From the NCBI GenBank assembly GCA_948567375.1, contig OX419762.1, forward strand, positions 11,166,001 to 11,230,000: 64,000 nucleotides of DNA. The letters are read 5' to 3'. A model generated the notes under the pieces. That model saw nothing but the letters and a program-made list of their open reading frames with translations, was not told where the DNA came from and did no database searches. Positions 35,885-48,325 of the stretch are shown piece by piece (the first letter of the stretch is position 1; each line of letters begins with the position of its first letter). This DNA is from Lunularia cruciata. Its lineage: Eukaryota; Streptophyta; Marchantiopsida; Lunulariales; Lunulariaceae. The translations under genes and the position numbers were made by a program.

Positions 35885-36540
35885 TTGTTAGGGATGGTAT
35901 ATGAGCATCTTAGAGATTACTTTAAGGTAGATGATCCTTCTAGTGGATTTATTGGGTTTCAAGTGGTTGCAGCAATAGTGAGGGGAGATATTCCTATGTC
36001 AATTAGTTGGGTGTTAGGGGCTAATCAATTTCTTGTGATGGAGAAGGGCATAGGAGGCATTAGACCAATTGTTATTAAAAATATATATTGTGTGTTTGGC
36101 TAGCCCTACCATTGTCCTTCAGATTCATCTCACTTTTGAGAGCACCTCAATCCACATTATTTTGGAGTAGCTATACTTGGAGGTTGTGAGGCTATTTCTC
36201 TATGCATCAAGGCACTCCAAGATATCCATATGGAGTGGATTTTTCTATTGGTGGATGTTGAGAATGCTTTTAACAATGTCTCTTGAGCATCTATCTTTAC
36301 AAAGCTTAGGGAGGTAGGTGGATCTTTGGCTAGTCTCATTCCCTTTGTGTGGTCATTCTATGGCTTTCTTGCTTCCCTTTACTACCAACATGGGTGGTCA
36401 AGAGGGAGTCCCCATCTTGGAGGTAGTTGTTGGTACATGACAAGGAGATCCTTTAGGGGGGGACTTTTTTTACCATGGCTCAATTCAAAACTCTCTTACC
36501 TACTACTTTAGCCATGCCAGGTTGTGTATTTCTTTGCTTA
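35885..36540 (+). pseudogene. LINE-type RT core fragments
   Basis: Holds the template-grip block GGIRPIVI, the first catalytic Asp block (VDVENAFN), 'GT.QGDPLG' and the decayed second Asp box (VDN instead of ADD), spread over more than one frame. The domain copies element RNA into DNA in intact relatives. In-frame stops include TGA at 36438-36440. Confidence 0.65.
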
Positions 36541-37013
36541 GTAGACAATACACACATTGTAGGTCCCGTAGGTAAGATTATGTAGGCTTTTGATCATCAG
36601 ACTATCGATATACATCTTGTAGGCTTCAGTGTAGAGCATGGTCCCCTTCAAGTATCCCTCCCACCTTGAGCTTCCAAATCTACAAATCAACTATGTATTC
36701 TTAGAGTGCCAATAGGATCCAAGGATTTTGTCATATGCTTCTTAGACATTGCCCTTGCAGAGGATATTCTTCATGTGGATGACATTCTTTATCTAGGAGA
36801 TCCGCATGTAATGTTTGGTATACTCTTCTCTAGTAATGCATGTCAACCGACTTACCTTCTCCACAAGGTTCCCCCTTCCTGACTTTCCTATCACATTTTA
36901 GAGCTTTGGATAGGATGATTGTGGGAGTCTTTGGTGATATCATCAAACCAGGGATGATGTGTGATGAGTGTGTGATGGGGGATTTGGCATGTACATAGAC
37001 ATTCCTACCAATC

Positions 37014-38013
37014 TTGTATGGAGTGGTAGGTTTATTATCTATGGAGGAGATGGCACCTATAGCATTTTTGGGTCGTTGGGCTTTCTTGACACCCCTACTT
37101 TCCTTCCATTTTATGGTAATTGATAGGCCAATTTTGGAGACTTATGTGACCAAGGTGGAGGAGGGATCATTTTCTCTCCAAGTGTCATTGTGTCAGATGA
37201 GAGAGGGCCTATCTCCACAAGCATGGGAGGACCTTCCATCCCTTGCTTCAATATTGTCAAATTGGACCAAAGGTTTGCAATCTTCCTTGATGGAGCGACA
37301 TTGTTAACATATGCTACATTGTTTCTTAGTTGACTTGACCATCCCTCATGCCACTACAACACATCTTTTCCCTTGCTTTCGCAAGAGTACATGCTCTTGG
37401 ATCCTAGCTCAATCTTCCATTAGGGTGTTCCAACTCGTACAAGCCACTTTCTCTACAACAATGAGGTTTTGCTTAGGTTTGGTCCACCTGTCTGCATCTT
37501 TGTTACTCACTTGTGAGTGTGGTTCTACACTAGAAGCAGCAACAATCCATATGACATGGTGTCCTTATGGGGGATAGAGGATAGCTATCCATGATGCCAT
37601 CAGGCATATAGTGTTTGGTATGGCACAGGAGAGTGGATACCTTGCTTGGAAGGAGAGTTCATATTCTTCACAGGCAACATGTGTTAGATTAGGCTTATAT
37701 CTAGTCCGAGATGATTAGGTGATCAGATCCTATGCATGATGTAGTTTTGAGGGAGTGATTAATAATCCTTTTGGCGGCAAGCAGATGGGCAGTAGGTGGG
37801 GCAGTAGCATTCAAGGTCTCCAAGTATAGAGATGTGCAGCAAGGTCACCTCTTTGTTCCTCTGGCCTTGGAGTTATATGGAGCAATGTACATGGCATTCA
37901 ACACATTTGTCAAGGAGTGCACAAGGGCTTATCATATTAGATGCCAAGGGGTACCACTCTCACTATCATACTGTGTAACATACTTTAGACAACTTGTATC
38001 CATTGCTCTATAA
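37014..38013 (+). pseudogene. C-terminal region of the LINE-type element
   Basis: Open stretches 37014-37307, 37311-37577 and 37771-38013 carry 'IAFLGRWAFLTPLL', 'DRPILETYV', 'MRFCLGLVH' with a following 'C.CGS', and 'DVQQGHLFVPLALELYG'. This order follows the region after RT in the same family. Its function is unknown to me. Confidence 0.55.
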
Positions 38014-38015
38014 AG

Positions 38016-39631
38016 AGCATTGGCTGGTGCAATCCATAAAAGACCATCACTCTAGGTGATACTTCTTTGGATGCTCCAATAGTTTGTAGACCTTACAACT
38101 TGCATAGCTTGGATATCTTAGGTGTGTAGGGCAGATTTCTCATATCGATGCTATTGGAGCCTAGCCCCATTTTACCTCTTGGTCTCTCTCTTGTACGGCT
38201 TGATGGGGTGTTCAATGTAGTTTCCTTCTGTTGATTGAAGTAGCGTCACCAAAACTCACATTAGTTAAGAATAGTAACACATAGTTGTACAATTTAACCC
38301 CATATACAAGGTGGTTTGTGAACTTACCGCTTTAGTGATTGGACCAAGCAATCAACTTTGTAAAGATAGAGGTAGGAAGAAGTCAAGATAATGTTTCCAA
38401 ATGGCATGGACATTAATTAATAGTCTTTTGACAATAAACTAGAGTTTACGTGACTCACACTCATGAGGAGTAAGGGGTGCCGTAGGCCAGGATTCAATAT
38501 TGTATTGTTAACTCGTTAAACAAAATACTAATATTGTATTGTTAACTCGTTAAACAAAATACTGACTTTTATGTATGTTTTTGTTGAATGTGCTCAATGG
38601 TCCAATAATATCCTTAGCCTTCTATTTAAGTTTAGGGTTTGCTATTCTTGGGCAGTTCAACACACATTAAGTGCCCGGAAGTTCCCTAATTAAATTTCAT
38701 GTCATTGTTCTTAGGTGACTAAGTAAACATTAAGTGTCTTGATATATGTAGTACATTAGTTATTTAAAGTCTTCTCTATTCCATGCAATATCTATGTTTC
38801 ATATATTCAAGTAGATAGGTATCTTAAACATCTTCTCTACAAGTGTAATTTCAACAACTCAAATATCTATTTTCCCAAGATAAACATCCTTATAAAATAA
38901 TTTCATCATCCAATTTATATATTTATAATCTCAATATTATTTTTTACAGATTTATCTATTAGTTGAATAAAGTTCATAAATAACATGAAAAATTTTTATA
39001 ACTCAATATTTATCTTTTGAGATAATTATACTATACACTAAAAGCTGAGTTTAAGAGGCCTAGATTACTATTTCAAAATATCTACTTTTCTATCTAAATT
39101 AAACTCTTGAGAAATTTGTACATTTATCTGACCATAGAACATAAATTTTATAAAATATTTATATACATATATAAGAAAATTATAAGAGTATCAAAGTACA
39201 GTTTGAAATTACTGATCCTCACACTTTACCATATTCTATTCACATTAAGTGTTCATAAAGCTCTAAGATCTATTCTCAGAAAGAAGATTATAAATCTTAG
39301 AATTTTTGATCAGAAATAGAGAAATTAATTCAAAATCTGATATATAAAATACAGAAAATATTTATCCAATGATAATTACGGTTATAGTTGACCATCAATA
39401 TATAAAACTTAACATTTTATTTTTTTAATATATTCATTACCAGAAATATCTATGTATGTATCAGTTTTTTTTCTGATAATAGAATTTAATTATGAATAAT
39501 GTGGATTTTAAATATTTTTATATAATACATGAAATCTAGAAAGATTAGAGACAAGAAAAAAATCTTTACATTAAATTCATGCATTTCCAAACACCTTCAT
39601 AAAATTTAGTATTAAGAAATTTCTTAGGAGA
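38016..39631. other. AT-rich intergenic DNA
   Basis: Apart from the 34-bp duplication, nothing is visible. Base composition is strongly AT-rich and open frames are short and low in complexity. Confidence 0.55.
38496..38563. repeat. Perfect 34-bp tandem duplication
   Basis: aatattgtattgttaactcg plus 14 more bases is repeated exactly at 38496-38529 and 38530-38563. Confidence 0.97.
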
Positions 39632-41044
39632 AAATAAGAATTTAAAAAGTTGGAATTTAGAAAAATGCCACTAGCAAAGTTTCTAAATTATAGAAGTACC
39701 CCCTACAAATTGCTATCTACAAAAATATCCTTAGTTGTTGCTGGGCCTTGGATTGTTTTTGAGGGTTGGGCCAAGCCGTGCTCTAGGTGTCACACCGATG
39801 GTACCAACTTGGTACCTTCAGGTGGTTGCTCGTGCTCACAAGCACACAAGCATAGAGACACACAAACCATATCCAACACCATCTTGTTTTGGTGTTGCAT
39901 TCCAACCTCTGGCAATAGCAGTAGTCATGAACACTTAATCAAGTGAGCTAACTATCTCTTGTGTTGTTCATGAGCAATAGGCACGACCACCATTGGAAGA
40001 TTTTGGCCATAAACAAGTCAAAGTAAATAGTCTTTTCTGGAAACTAGATCTTCTAACTTACTCTTGCTGCATTTCAGTTTTATTCTCCAAGCTATTAATA
40101 ATAGATCATGTCTTAGTAGAATCTTCTCAACATGGAACAAACAGTTTTGCTTTCTGGATATAGATGTTGATACGCTTTTGGAATTCTACATGCAACAATG
40201 ATGGAAATTAGATAATCTACTCAGAATCTGTGTTACTCTTTTGTGGACAATGAATATGAATATACTAGAGCAAAGGGACCAAAAAGCTGGGGAAGAAAAT
40301 GCAGAAATCTGAAAGTTGTATGCTGAAGATGCATAAATCTCAAATCTGCTCCATCCATTGAAGCATTGAGGTTTGCAGATTCTGTACAAGCAGTTATGCT
40401 TCTTATTAACCAAGGCATTTTATTTATATCATACAATACGTCACAAACTTAAAGTTGAACCTAAACAACATGCAAGAATCCCTTTTTGTAACTTTGTAAA
40501 AGTTATGACTAATGTAGCATTTATGGAGTTGGGTAAGTGTTACTTTCTAGCTTCTAGGGGATATTCTTTGTTAACTATGACATGTTGCAAGTGCAAAATA
40601 CCCAATGAATATTTCAGTGGTTTTTTTTGAGAGGTTTCCAATATGCAGGTCAACTTTTTTAACTACATTGCCAAACTCTTCCAATAGTGGTCATGCCTAT
40701 TGCTCAAACACAATAGATAGTTAGCTCACTTGATTGATTGCTCTCGGCAATTGCTACTACGGAGGTTGGAAGACAACATTGAAAATGAGATGGTGTTTGA
40801 GTTTGTGTGTGCGTCTTTATGCATGTGTGCAGTGAGTGTGAACAACCACAAAAGGTACCTAGTTGGTATCACCCGTACAACACCCAAGGCCCAGCATGGC
40901 CTGCACTCCCCTGACCCAAAATCTAAAACCAAAACCAAAACCAAAGCCCAACACCAACCACGATACTTTTGTAAATAACCATTTGTTGAGGGGTATTTTT
41001 ACAATTTACTAACTCATTTGGGGTATCTTTGTAAATTCTCATTT
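39632..41044. mobile_element. Foldback / long-TIR DNA element, non-autonomous
   Basis: Arms of about 375 bp, left 39632-40007 and right 40670-41044, are inverted copies of each other. Matching blocks, read inward on each arm: 'tacaaaa.tat', 'gttg.tgggc.ttgg', 'gataccaact.ggtacctt' (or close forms), 'caagtgagctaactatct', 'gagcaataggca.gaccac' and 'attggaaga.tttggc'. The arms are clearly diverged, so the insertion is old. The 662-bp interior has no transposase. The structure fits a foldback or Mutator-like non-autonomous element, but no target duplication was found. Confidence 0.82.
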
Positions 41045-42950
41045 AAACATGTGGACAAATGTCTATGACCCACTATCATAATGCTTACTTTGGATTTTTT
41101 CTTTTGTAATAAAAAATCCATTACTCATCAATCACCCATGCACATCTAATCACCCATGCCAAATTACTTTCTAAAGGTTTTATGAAGTATCATATCAAAA
41201 TATAATGAATAATTAGTCATTAATATAACAATAAAAATGTAAATAAAACACAACTTAATATATTTGAAAATTTTCCATTAATATATCTTATGCATTAAAT
41301 ATATTTAAAATCATAAATATCAAGTTATATATGTTAGCACAGAGTAATCCAATCAATTTAATGGATAGTGAGATATCCATCCATACACATATATTTCTTT
41401 TGTAGATCTTTCCATAAATTACGGTTTGGTACTTATAACATAACCATAGTAAATAGAAATAAATCATAATTACAGAGAATAAAAAAATTTGAAATATTTT
41501 TTTAGTAATAAAAAATCAAAAATAAAATTATTTGAGAACATTGAATAGCATATCAAACTTTTTATAGGACTTCTAGAGTTATTTAATATCCTTTCTACTC
41601 TCTAAATTTTCATATTTTTTCTTTATGTTTATAATTTAGAAAAAATTATTAGTGCACTTAAAATTTTTAATTTTTCTTTATATTAGCAAATACCAAAAAG
41701 ACAGATTTTGCACTTGACCTATCCTATTATTAAAAAGCACCTTGGACTTAAGAACTTCATTTTTGCTTGGATGTTGAAAGATGTTGTATTTTTAATATAA
41801 TTGACAAAAAAATTTCTATATAGAATTCATGAAAGACATATAAATATTTATATGACTATATATATTTTTATGTCATTGTAACAACCTAGTGTTGATGTAA
41901 CCGTAAGAATAAGTCGATCCCACAAAGATACAAGTTGGAAATGACTAGAAGTGAAGGGAAAGTGCTACAAGTTGCAGTTTGTTTATTTTTTACTATTTTC
42001 AACCTCTTTGGTAGAAACCACTCCCAATATGAGGGTTAGAGGAACCCAATGTGGTGCTCTACAAAAACCTAAAAATCTCCTAAATCACTCTCAAAACTAA
42101 TTGTAACTGAAGTTTCCCTGAAGGTGATGGTGCACTTTGCCCCAAAAGTTCACTTTGCCTTGAAGCCTTCAATCTTATAGCATGTTCTACCCTTCCTTGA
42201 AAGCATGCCACCCAAGGGGCTTAATTGACAAGCAAATGTCCTTGAGTTTTGATTTTGTGTTATTGATGGCAGTTAGGACTGATCAAATCTTTCATCAGAC
42301 CACCTTCCACATTCAAAGTCAATTGCCAACCCTTCCTCCTAGATTCAACAACGACAATCCTTCAACAAGATTCACACCTCTACATTGGTAAGGGCATTTG
42401 CAAACAAACAGTAGGTGAATATATATTGATCGGATTAGACTTTGGTATGATACAAAGTTGTATGGTAAAGTGGACTTGTTTATTAGCAAGCCAAAGCCTT
42501 ATGTACTATTTTGTATTATTTTCTATTTGTACTCCACTTTACCCCAAAGGGTCTTGGATGGCTAAGTGGATTCCTTGCTATACATAACTACTCCATTGCC
42601 ACCAATTATGGTCTTAATTTCTATCTTATCCTACTCTTAACTACCTAATGAGACTTTGTCAAGTGCCAAGGAAGTTGTCAGTTCTTCCTCTAAGTATGTG
42701 CTAAAAGTATTGAATGTCATTTGCACTCAAATTTTTACTGGCCAAGACTTTGGTCTAGTTCCTAAATTACAATGTACAAAGAACTTCCACATCTAAGAGG
42801 ATGGGTTTGGGAGTTCTTGCAAGTATCAAGTAAGTCCTATGTACAATTGCTAGAAGAGATGAAATAACGTAAGCTAATCTAATACTATGGTGTCTTCTGA
42901 TATTTTGGGTTCCTTTGGCACCACAATCTACTAAGAAGAGCATCCTTTGC
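41045..42950. other. AT-rich DNA without a gene
   Basis: 41050-41880 is very AT-rich. 41880-42950 is less so but has only short frames (for example 42182-42391 +) without domains. It may include decayed LTR sequence. Confidence 0.45.
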
Positions 42951-42959
42951 CCTTAAGCT

Positions 42960-44908
42960 ATTGAAGAACTTCTTTGGTCCATTCCTAATAATCAGCAATC
43001 TTCAACATGTACAAGTTCTTCACTTGATTGAATTTCTGATTTGCATGTCCTCAAAGTTGGAGACCAGGCTGGTCCATTGGTTCCTCCTTGTATGTTCTTC
43101 CTTTCAGCTTTTGGGCCTGAAACCACATTTTTTGAATTTGATAGTTTTGTAGCTCTCCCTTTGGCTTCTTCCTAGAGCATTTCTACAAATTGTGCATGGA
43201 CTTCTTCCACCTGTTGGAGTTCCACCTTATTCTTCATCTCAACTTGTAGGCACTTTGCTGGAAAGTCTTGATCCAATTTCTTGTGTAAGCAGTCTCATTT
43301 GGCCTCCTTTTCCAAGGCTGAATCCAACTCCTTAGCTTGGTTCTCCAATTGCACTTCTACCTCCTTCCAATACTTGAGCATCTAGAGATCCAAAGTTGCA
43401 TTCCTAACCTTGGTATCACTCAATTCTTGGCATAGGCTCTACACCTCCTTCTCTTGAGCTCAAAGTTGATCCTTGTAGTTGAGTTTCATCTCCTTCTTCT
43501 CCATCCTCAACTATTTTAACTCAAATTGCACTCAGCCTAATTCCTTCTCTTGGTTCTGTTGTGCAGATGCAAGGAAGGCATTCTTCTTCTCTTCCTCAAA
43601 CACATCCAGCACCAAGGAGTTCACCTTCTTGTCTTCTTCCTTGTAGTGATCTTGTCTCCAAGTCACATCTTCTTGGAGCTTATACTCTTGGGCCTTCCTT
43701 GTATAAATCTCCTTGTGCATCCTTTACACTCAGGTGGCATATTCACAATCTTTGGACACTCGTATTGGTATTGTGGTAGTAGGAGTTCCATCATTTGCAA
43801 ACGTGACTCCACAAAATGAATGACAAAGTGGGCCCCTTCTGAAACTTGATTGGTGATGGTTTGGCTTGATCCTTCTTCTTTCTCTACAAGACTAGGACTT
43901 CCACTTCCTCTGCAATATGTATTAGACCCTCCTCTATCTTAACATCTACTTCTGTCTCATGTTTACATTGCATACATACCTCCCTATAAATTCCAGCCAT
44001 CCCATTCTTGCTCTAATACCAATGTAAAAGACCAAGGTGAGTAATATGAGAATGGAAGATCAGAGTGAAAGATCACATTGGGATCTTGAATGAGTAAAAT
44101 CTTGAATGTCTAGCATGAGCTTGGGTTTTGTCATTTGTAAGGAACATATAAGGTTCTTGAGAAGCTTCTCAAGAAGCTTCCTAAAGGCCACTTTCTTAGA
44201 GTGCAAGCCAAGTTAATTGAGAAGCTTCTCACAAAGCTTCTTCATGTTCTTTTTGTATTGAGAGTTTGGGATCAAGTTGAGCATCCTCAAATTGGCCTTC
44301 TTCTTTGTGATCCTTCTCCTTTGACTATAAAGAAGGATCATTCTTCTTCTTCTATTTCTTCTTCCAAACTAGCCTCTTTGATGTTAAAGACCATGTTGAT
44401 GACCAAAGGGTCCTTTGCTTGTTTCTTTGTTGGTATGACTGCTTGGGCCAATGGTGCTTGTTTCTTCTTTGGCCTGGCATACATCATTTCTTCTTCTATA
44501 GGCACAAACTTGCTTTTCCAAGTAAATTCCACATCTGCTTCTTGATATTTCTTGATCATTGACTTCCCCTTAGGCTGGGAAGCAAAGTAATTTGTAGTAG
44601 GATAATGGCTTGGAGATCTCCTATGCTTCTCCTTGTTCAACAAATTAAGACCCATGTAGAAATGGATCACAAATGGGTCTAGGTAAGTAGCTCCTTCTCT
44701 CATCCAAGAAGTCATGGTGAAAGATTTGAGCCCATAAGTAGAACATGCAAGCCCAATTCACAAGCTTGCCTTTGTACATCTTGTGAAAGAAGATGGCTTG
44801 GGTATTTGTAAAGTAAGTTGTCCATTTGTGATGGAACAACTTAGTTGGGAGTTGGGTCCTTATATCTAAGAACTTGCCAACATTTATTACAATTGCAAGG
44901 CTCCCCAA
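42960..44908 (-). pseudogene. Unrecognised coding remnant, probably transposon-borne, interrupted by an LTR fragment
   Basis: Reading right to left, 44645-44908 encodes a Trp/His/Tyr-rich stretch ('WACMFYLWAQIFHHDFLDE', then 'RPICDPFLHGS') and 44338-44715, overlapping in another frame, carries 'FVIHFYMGLNLLNKEKHRR', 'SPSHYPTTNYFAS', 'EFTWKSKFVPIEEEM' and an acidic end. After a 260-bp LTR/leader fragment (43985-44245), the same strand shows charged, coiled-coil-like sequence (43532-43720 and on to about 43000). The first half looks like a folded domain, the rest like a coiled-coil tail. It could be a gag or plant-mobile-domain-like protein of an unidentified element, or a dead host gene. I do not recognise the family. 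Confidence 0.45.
43985..44245 (-). mobile_element. Chromovirus fragment: end of LTR, primer-binding site and leader
   Basis: 44023-44245 matches the downstream (R/U5-side) half of the LTRs at 48906 and 51226, including the 'gagaagcttctcaagaagct' run. 43985-44022 matches the primer-binding site and first bases before gag of the element at 51226. Both ends stop abruptly in foreign sequence. Confidence 0.7.
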
Positions 44909-45583
44909 AAGTTCCCTTTATCTCTTGAGCTAGCTCTTGATCATAGAACATTATCTCAATTGTTGTTTCTCTTGTTGGACCTGCATTTTTACCAAGGAAA
45001 TTCCTCCAATTCTCCTCTATCTAGCCCATGGGGTTCCTTCTCATACCCTCACTAGTTCTTTCCTTTTGACTCATTGTCTCATGGATGATCTCAAAATTGG
45101 TTGCATCTCAATTCTAGAGCAAGAATCCCATTTTCTTGCTCTAAATTAACTCTCTTCTACAATATACCACCCAAGCATTCAATGTTGGGCTTCAAAGGAT
45201 GGATTTGGAGGCTTTCCTCGTGAACACAATTTTCTCAAAGACTAAGGAATGAAAGCAAAGGTTGGTTTGGTTTTGAAGCCTAGAAAACTATAATAGCAAA
45301 GGATCAAATTTATGATTGATTGTGCTTAATTGATCACTTGCAATGCAAAATGTTGAAATGACCATTAATTACTTTGTTTTAAAGGCAAAGTCTTCAATCA
45401 ATATTCAGCCAAAAAGTGGTTGGGTCATCCTTGTTCCTTGTCATTTATTCAATGTTGAGTATTGCTTGCACATGCAAACCATCACTCTCCCCCAATATAG
45501 TCTAGGTTCATATGCAGACATTGGGTCAAATGCCAATAGTTTTTCTGGTTTGAATTCTAAGGAGGACTTAATGTTGTAAAGGA

Positions 45584-45662
45584 CTAAATGGACAAGTTTC
45601 AACCCATCCCCAAGTGCAAGATGAATGTGGATATATTTTGGGATTGAAACTTGTCCACTTAG
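45584..45662. repeat. Inverted repeat, arms about 22 bp
   Basis: 'ctaaatggacaagtttcaa' (45584) pairs with 'ttgaaacttgtccacttag' (ends 45662) around a loop of about 34 bases. Small foldback or hairpin; no coding link. Confidence 0.75.
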
Positions 45663-45764
45663 TACTTCTTCAGATCTTAATGTATGTGCTTGAAAAAATT
45701 TCTGTGATCAATATGTGCACTATCTTTCTTTTTATGTTTCACCATCATTGTTTGGTTATATACA

Positions 45765-45875
45765 AGGTGCTGATACTCCTAAGGAGGTCTGGGATGCATT
45801 TGCTCATGTTTTTGAGATGTTGACAAAAGCCAAAAAGCTTCAAATAAAGTAGCAATTAATAGAGGTTAAGTGTAA
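45765..45875 (+). pseudogene. Ty1/copia gag fragment
   Basis: A short block reads 'GADTPKEVWDAFAHVFEM' followed by 'KAKKLQIK', the standard copia gag (UBN2/DUF4219-type) middle. It is isolated, with no neighbouring copia parts recognised. Fossil. Confidence 0.6.
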
Positions 45876-46980
45876 AAAACAAATTTGCCATAAAATTGCA
45901 AATAAAGTGCAAATACAAGTCATTCCCAAAGAGATAAATTTGAAATTGGTGTTTAGCAAGGTAAAAGTCCCAAATTAAGTCTGAGTTTGCAGATCTTTCA
46001 CTTTTGGGTCAAAACTACACTTAGAAGAAGGTGCAATTACCACATTGGAATTCATAGGAAAATACCAAAATAAATTCACAATCCCTTCTCGGTTTTTGGC
46101 TTATTGCTATTGGAATCTAAGTTGATTCAATTTTTGTAATTATCTCCTTATAATATCAAGGTTTTACTTCCAAGAATCAAGTATTTGACAATTAGGTTCC
46201 ATGTGACAGTATTCTTAAACACAACCTTACTCTAATTTTGAATCCATGTCCAAGGCAAAATCCCTACTTCCCAAAGATACTACTTTCTTGAGATTTTTGG
46301 TTCCTTGAAAGTTATTTCCTTAAGGGTATATTTAGAAATTTGACCAAGGTCTCCTTTATGGAAGTTTTTGCTTCCTTATTGAAGTATCCACCTTTAACAA
46401 AAAAGTCCCAATTTGATTCTTAACACTTATTACTTCATGATTTTTCTCCAACTCAATACTACAAATTTCTCCATCAAGGCATTGCCAATAGATACTTTGA
46501 AGATCACGCACACAAAAAGATTATGGCAGAACTATGAAACAAGAGACTGAAATGCAAGATGATGATAAGGTAGACACAAAAGGACAAAGAACCAATAGCT
46601 CTTTTTATTCCTTAGTTCATGTAAAATTGAACAACCAGACAAAAAATTTCTTCTTTTATATTATGAGTTCCTACCCCAAAACGTCACCCTTAAATTTTGC
46701 AACCCCTAAGATCTTATTGCTTCTAACAATTGCAATAGTTCATATGATCTTGTATCTCCTTGTTAACTACCTAGCCCAATCCCTAAACATCCTAACAATT
46801 CATGTATATTCCAAAATCCTTTATAATCTGCTTTAACTTCTCTTCTACTTTCTGAATAGTAAATTTAATGTAATTCTTTGTAATCTTTTCTTTCAGGTCA
46901 AACCTCAATAGAAACTCAACTACTTCTTCCCAATTTTTATCCATTACTTAACTATGCTTTCTTCCTGAGTTTTTGGAGCA
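45876..46980. other. No gene seen
   Basis: AT-rich with short frames only (46534-46836 +, no domain). Probably decayed TE sequence. Confidence 0.4.
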
Positions 46981-48325
46981 ATTTAAGCTCATCAACTGGC
47001 AGCACATAATCTGCCAATGTGTTATTGAGCTATTGCAATCTCTTACAAAATTACTCCACCTTTTGTGGAAAAACACCATCTCCTTGATCTTTTGATATTG
47101 GTTCCTTTGTGATGATCCCCTTCTCTACAATTTATACAGGTTTGGGCTCTGTCAAATTCTTGATTTGAAGAGTTGTATCCTTCAATTTCTCCTTCAATTC
47201 TTTTAATTCCTACTCCTTGATTTCTATTGTGGATTCAAAGCACTCTCCTACTTCAAGGTAGCACTCTCCAATTCATGGAACTTCCCTTGAACTACAATTA
47301 ACTCTACCTACAAAAACTGAATACACAAGAAACTCTTCTCTTCCTTAGCTTGATGTTCAAGTGTTACCAAAGCCAATTCTTCACTAAGCTATCAAATTTC
47401 ACCTTTACCTTATTTGATTGCAACAATAATTTCTCACCAATCGTTTTGGTCTTGCGCAATTAGCTTCTAATTTCTTGATCCATTTGTCCTTGTCTTAAAT
47501 TTCCTTTCTTTTGAGCATCATTGATCTTCTTTAGATCAACAACTAAGTTACTCTCCTTGGCTATTCTACTAAGATGTTTGTGCAACTCCAACAATTGAGT
47601 AAGGTGCTCGATTTGTTGCTGCATGCCAATGATAACCTCAAACAATTGCCGCCATGACTACTACTTTATCAAAATACCTATAGTTGATCTAAGTTAACAT
47701 GTAGATGCAATAAATTTACCAATCTCCATAAGTTACAATTGGAAGGATCAAAGATTTATCAGAAAATGTGATTGCATTAAAAAAATTTGCCCAAAGCGTG
47801 AGATGATGAATTGCGTGAAATGATACTTGGGTAGTACACAAACAAAAAAATCCCAATGGTTTGGTGAAAGTGAATTTGGTGGTCCATAGATTCCATTCAT
47901 ATATTCTTTCTTTGATACCAATGTAAATGACCAAGACTAAGGAGAAAAATAGGAGAATGGAAGATTACACCAAGACATTTGAATGAAGGAAACTCTAAAT
48001 ACCTAACATGACCTTAGGCTTTGGTATTCAAAGTGAAATATACAAGACTCTCAAGAAACTTCTTAAAAGCTGCTTGCTTGGAATGGATGCTAAGTTAATT
48101 GGGAAGCTTCCTAAAAAGCTTCCTTCTAGAAGTTGCCTACTTGGCATGAAAGCTAAGCTAGCCAAGAAGCTTCCCAAGAAGCTTCATCCTTGGCATGCAC
48201 ATTACCCAACACCTAGAAGGTGCCTAGTAGCTTCCTAGATGCTTTTAGAATATTCTTAGCTAATTTTGCCTATTGGCTTCTTTGTTAGTCTTGACTAATT
48301 CATTGGTAAACTCTATATTGTTATA
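46981..48325 (-). mobile_element. Truncated chromovirus: 5' LTR, primer-binding site and gag, minus strand
   Basis: The LTR is about 47922-48325 (404 bp), with the primer-binding site just left of it ('ttgatacca'). Gag N-terminal sequence follows leftwards (47716-47934, 'NLWTTKFTFTKPLGF', and 47460-47645 with a heptad-like 'QQIEHLTQLLELHKHL'). Further left (46981-47450) lies charged sequence that may belong to another family. pol and the 3' LTR are missing. It abuts an RT fragment of another element at 48326. Confidence 0.65.

Larger units (their letters stand above)
35240..38015 (+). mobile_element. Degenerate LINE-type (non-LTR) reverse transcriptase element
   Basis: RT landmarks in order on the plus strand: 'GIGGIRPIVI' (about 36050), 'VDVENAFNNVS' (about 36247), the block GT-x-QGDPLG at 36432-36458 where the x is TGA in place of the usual Arg codon (a CGA to TGA change), and 'LVDNTHIVGP' at about 36535 in place of the usual ADD box. 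Further on are 'AFLGRWAFLTPLL', 'DRPILETYV' (about 37060-37150), a Cys-rich block near 37510 and 'FVPLALELYGAM' (about 37850), matching the long C-terminal part of a plant RT family. Frames shift several times and many stops occur, so it is dead. No poly(A) tail, target duplication or endonuclease was recognised; class is inferred from RT wording. Confidence 0.65.
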
